From positions 248,001 to 312,000 of the forward strand of contig NZ_JAMYXM010000002.1 in NCBI RefSeq assembly GCF_024158145.1: 64,000 bases of DNA. Direction: 5' to 3'. This stretch comes from Notoacmeibacter sp. MSK16QG-6. GTDB taxonomy: Bacteria > Pseudomonadota > Alphaproteobacteria > Rhizobiales > Rhizobiaceae. Position 1 is the stretch's first letter; each line of letters opens with the position of its first letter. The position numbers were made by a program, and so were the translations under genes. The notes beneath the pieces were generated by a model. That model searched no databases, was not told the DNA's origin, and saw nothing but the letters and a program-made list of their open reading frames with translations. Shown here one piece after another: positions 61,339 to 64,000 of this stretch.

Positions 61339-62625
61339 ATGAGAAACGCAAAAATGATGGCTGGCACGGCCTTTATTGTGCTGGCTGCCCAAACGCAGGC
61401 CTTTGCGCAAGAAGATGCCACGGCTTGCAAGGGAAAAGTACCGACCCTGAACGTCATCGCGCAAGGAATGCCGGCTGTCACCGCGCTGGACGAGCATCTT
61501 GGAGAGTTCAACGAAAAATGGGGTACAGAGGTTAAAATCACGCTATTGGGCGAGAACGAGCGCCGGGCCAAATCGCGCCTCGATGCCTCCACAGGCGCAG
61601 GCTCCTATCATGTGATCTACATCGATGAAGCCAATCTGGCGGAATACGTGTCGGCGGACTGGGTCTACCCGCTGGCGGAAGTGGTTCCGAAAGAATATGA
61701 CATATCGGACTTTCGAACCGACCTGAGCAATGTCGCAACTGTCGATGGCGTCCAGTATTTCGCCCCCTTTGTCGGCGGTGGCGATGTGATGATGTATCGC
61801 AAGGACATTCTTGAGGAGAAAGGCATCGACGTGCCAACTTCTCTTGATGAGCTCACGGCGGCGATCAAGGCGACGAACGATCCGGATGCCGGTCGCTATG
61901 GATGGTCAGCACGCGGCCAGCGCGGCTCAGGGATGAATGTCTGGCGCTGGACACCTTTCTTCCGCGCCAAAGGCGGAGAATGGCTTAAAGAAAAGCAGCC
62001 CGTCTTCAACAACGAAGCAGGCGTCGAGGCGACCGAACTCTATATCGATCTGATGGAATATGCGCCGCCGGGGGTCGCGACCTTCAACTGGTCGGACTCC
62101 GTTGAGGCCTTCAGGGGCGGACAGGTCGCATTCCTTATCGAATCCGATGTTTTCGGCCCCTGGATGGAAGACGAGGCCAAATCGACGGTGGTCGGCAAGG
62201 TCGGTTACGCACCGCCGCCCGATCCCCTTCCATCGGCTGGATGGGCTCATGGCTGGGCCGTCTCGAAGGTCGGTGCCGATACCGACTGCGAGAGAGCGGC
62301 AGCGGGAGATTTTGTCGGCTGGGCGACATCTCAGGAGATGGAGCAAAAGCGTCTCGCCGCCGGAATCGCCTCCGATATTGGCCGCGTATCCACCCTGCAG
62401 AGCGATGCCTATAAAGCCCTTGTACCTGCAGAATATATCGAAGCCCTTCTTGCAACGTCCGAAAAGACAAGCCTGCTCATCATGGCAAATCCGGCATGGC
62501 CTGAGATCGGCGACAATCTCGGCCTCGTCCTCGAAGAACTTTTTTCCGGAACACGCGATGACGTCAAAAGCGCGCTCGATGAGGCCGCGTTCTTCGCCGA
62601 AGACAGCTTGGCGCGGGTGAAATAA
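61339..62625 (+). CDS. ABC sugar transporter substrate-binding protein
   Basis: 428-residue family-1 periplasmic binding protein (MalE/UgpB class) with a signal peptide ending AFA|QED. The body contains YHVIYIDEANLAEYVSADWVYPL and the aromatic/GWAHGWAVSK region. The start follows AGGGAGAGAGAG. It binds a sugar or polyol for the permeases downstream; the kinase and dehydrogenase upstream suggest a polyol. Confidence 0.88.
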   Translation: MRNAKMMAGTAFIVLAAQTQAFAQEDATACKGKVPTLNVIAQGMPAVTALDEHLGEFNEKWGTEVKITLLGENERRAKSRLDASTGAGSYHVIYIDEANLAEYVSADWVYPLAEVVPKEYDISDFRTDLSNVATVDGVQYFAPFVGGGDVMMYRKDILEEKGIDVPTSLDELTAAIKATNDPDAGRYGWSARGQRGSGMNVWRWTPFFRAKGGEWLKEKQPVFNNEAGVEATELYIDLMEYAPPGVATFNWSDSVEAFRGGQVAFLIESDVFGPWMEDEAKSTVVGKVGYAPPPDPLPSAGWAHGWAVSKVGADTDCERAAAGDFVGWATSQEMEQKRLAAGIASDIGRVSTLQSDAYKALVPAEYIEALLATSEKTSLLIMANPAWPEIGDNLGLVLEELFSGTRDDVKSALDEAAFFAEDSLARVK

Positions 62626-62640
62626 CCACGCGCCTCCCAG

Positions 62641-62670
62641 TCCGGCGGCTGGCATCTACCCGCCGCCGGA
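62641..62670 (+). other. Intercistronic GC hairpin
   Basis: Arms TCCGGCGGC / GCCGCCGGA with a 12-base loop between the binding-protein and permease genes. It is the same arrangement as at 3815, 21394, 44538 and 47974. Confidence 0.6.
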
Positions 62671-62694
62671 TTCCGCCTACTCTGAGGACAGGAC

Positions 62695-63567
62695 ATGACA
62701 CGCAAACCGTTTGCCGCGCTGTCGCTGGCGCCGGCTATCGCTCTTTTGGCCATGCTGGCGATTGTCTCGGTCGGCGGCGCTATTTGGCTAGCACTCATGA
62801 ATCGCACTCTGCGATCACCCGATGCCGAATTTGTCGGCGCCTACAATTTTTTGCGACTTCTGCGTGATCGGCGCTTCTTCAACGCACTGGAAATATCCGT
62901 GATCTGGGAGTTGTTTACAGTGGCGGGGACAATACTTCTCGCGGTGACGCTAGCGATCCTGATCTTCGAGACCGTCAAAAAACCGATTTGGCGCAATCTG
63001 CTTTGCTTCGCATTTCTCGTACCAGTGCTGCTGCCGCGTGTGGCTGCCGCCTTCATATGGCGGTTTCTCTATTCGCCTTCGCTCGGCGTCATCAACTATT
63101 TGCTAGGCCTGGTCGGCATCGGACCGGTCGAATTTCTTGCCGATCCGTCTTTGGCTTTGGTTTCGGTTGCCGTGGTCGACATCTGGCAGTGGGGGCTCTT
63201 CTTTACTGTCATCCTTTTGAAGCTGCTGGAAACCCTGCCCCGCGATCCGATCGAAGCGGCTATGTTGGATAACGCCCGAACCTGGGAAATCCACGCCTAT
63301 GTGACATTGCCGATGCTGAAAGGACCGATCATCAGCCTGGTTCTGGTCAAGGCTGTGGAATCGCTGCGTTCCTTCGATCTCATCTTCGTTATGACAGGCG
63401 GCGGGCCTGGCACAGCGACTGAGACACTGGATCTCTATGCTTATCAGATGGGCATCAATATGGGCGGTCGGATTTCCTACGCTTCAGCGATGTCAATTCT
63501 TCTGCTTGTCGTCACCACTATCGCGTTCACAATCATCTGGAAGGCCGGCAGACGATGGGCAAACTGA
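62695..63567 (+). CDS. ABC sugar transporter permease (MalF/UgpA type)
   Basis: 290-residue permease with six helices. The ATPase-coupling EAAMLDNARTWEIHAYVTLPMLKG loop lies at about 186-209, and MTGGGPGTATETLDLYAY, typical of this family, near 233-250. GAGGACAGGAC precedes the ATG. It overlaps the start of the second permease by 13 bases. Confidence 0.9.
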   Translation: MTRKPFAALSLAPAIALLAMLAIVSVGGAIWLALMNRTLRSPDAEFVGAYNFLRLLRDRRFFNALEISVIWELFTVAGTILLAVTLAILIFETVKKPIWRNLLCFAFLVPVLLPRVAAAFIWRFLYSPSLGVINYLLGLVGIGPVEFLADPSLALVSVAVVDIWQWGLFFTVILLKLLETLPRDPIEAAMLDNARTWEIHAYVTLPMLKGPIISLVLVKAVESLRSFDLIFVMTGGGPGTATETLDLYAYQMGINMGGRISYASAMSILLLVVTTIAFTIIWKAGRRWAN

Positions 63568-64000
63568 TCGGTCACGCAGCAATGCGTATTATTCCTGCTG
63601 TCTTGGTTGTTGTTGCGCTGGGACCCATTTTCTGGACGGTACTCGGCGCTTTCAAGGAATTGCGTGATATCGTCACTCCGATACCAAAGCTGGTATTCGA
63701 ACCCACCATCGACAATTTCGTCACGATTCTGCGCAATCCAACGATCCGTGATGGCCTGCTAAATTCGGTGGTCGTCGTCTCCGCTACAGTACTGATCGGC
63801 GCTCTGCTCGGCATTCCCGCAGCGCATGCCCTCGCTCGCTATGCGCGGCGATGGGGCGACGATATCCAATTCTTTGTTTTGTCACTGCGCTTCATGCCGC
63901 CGGTTGCCATCGCGATACCGTTCATCGTGATCTACCTCGACCTTGGCATCTACGATACGCTGTTCGGGCTCGTGCTCGTCTATCTTACTACGTCGGTGTC
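63555..64000 (+). CDS. ABC sugar transporter permease (MalG/UgpE type), truncated by window end
   Basis: Begins MGKLIGHAAMRIIPAV inside the end of the previous permease gene and stays open to the last base (148 codons visible). The first helix (residues 9-33), the DNFVTILRN segment and ALLGIPAAHALARY are typical of MalG-type permeases. The conserved coupling loop and the stop lie beyond the window. A transport ATPase is probably encoded further downstream. Confidence 0.88.
   Translation, partial: MGKLIGHAAMRIIPAVLVVVALGPIFWTVLGAFKELRDIVTPIPKLVFEPTIDNFVTILRNPTIRDGLLNSVVVVSATVLIGALLGIPAAHALARYARRWGDDIQFFVLSLRFMPPVAIAIPFIVIYLDLGIYDTLFGLVLVYLTTSV

Overview
The window is a dense, chromosomal- or megaplasmid-style stretch from an alphaproteobacterium, most likely a Rhizobiales-type soil or marine heterotroph. 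This is inferred from the moderately high GC content, the many LysR/GntR/IclR regulators, and the DctPQM, TctABC and Dpp-type uptake systems paired with sugar-acid enzymes. It holds 57 supported genes (the last runs off the end). I see no rRNA, tRNA, CRISPR array, transposase or phage gene.

Layout: (1) 99-9336: a LysR gene, a DMT exporter, and a Dpp-type ABC importer operon that continues into a 2-hydroxyacid dehydrogenase and a DUF475 membrane protein. (2) 9416-19162: sugar-acid enzymes, namely KdgD, an Ldh-family oxidoreductase, three further DHDPS-fold lyases, a DUF1932 dehydrogenase, an enolase-superfamily pseudoenzyme, an IlvD/Edd dehydratase and an SDR. (3) 19255-33275: LysR, a TRAP importer with a 40-residue membrane microprotein, an orphan carrier, the GarL-GarR-glycerate kinase set, and a TPP enzyme with a FAD oxidase flanked by two GntR genes. 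(4) 33401-41437: an L-talarate/galactarate dehydratase-like enzyme and, convergent to it, a six-gene operon of two UxaA/GarD paralogues plus LarA, LarC, LarE and LarB. (5) 41540-51866: LysR, TctABC, a bicupin, a second TRAP system, an SMP-30 lactonase and a stand-alone LarC-like gene. (6) 51989-64000: two RraA-like proteins, NTF2-like and YciI-like proteins, a ketoglutarate-semialdehyde dehydrogenase, an IclR/SMP-30 fusion, and a GlpD-like/FGGY kinase/ABC sugar operon.

How the parts fit (inference): several transporters bring in aldarates, aldonates or their lactones. SMP-30 opens lactones. The UxaA/GarD, enolase-superfamily and IlvD/Edd dehydratases make keto-deoxy acids. These leave either through KdgD and the semialdehyde dehydrogenase to 2-oxoglutarate, or through GarL, GarR and glycerate 2-kinase to pyruvate and 2-phosphoglycerate. 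A LarA-type nickel-pincer racemase/epimerase, with its own cofactor genes, is built into the dehydratase operon.

The most unusual signal is division of labour between paralogues. The two UxaA/GarD proteins have lost opposite halves of the family's conserved motifs. The LarC in the operon lacks its C-terminal (LarC2) domain, while a distant LarC-like gene keeps that domain but has lost the LarC1 motifs. A second enolase-superfamily protein has lost nearly every catalytic residue. Together these suggest an undescribed composite, nickel-pincer-linked sugar-acid dehydratase/epimerase system. Family assignments rest on motif recall from reading the sequence; no database search was run.
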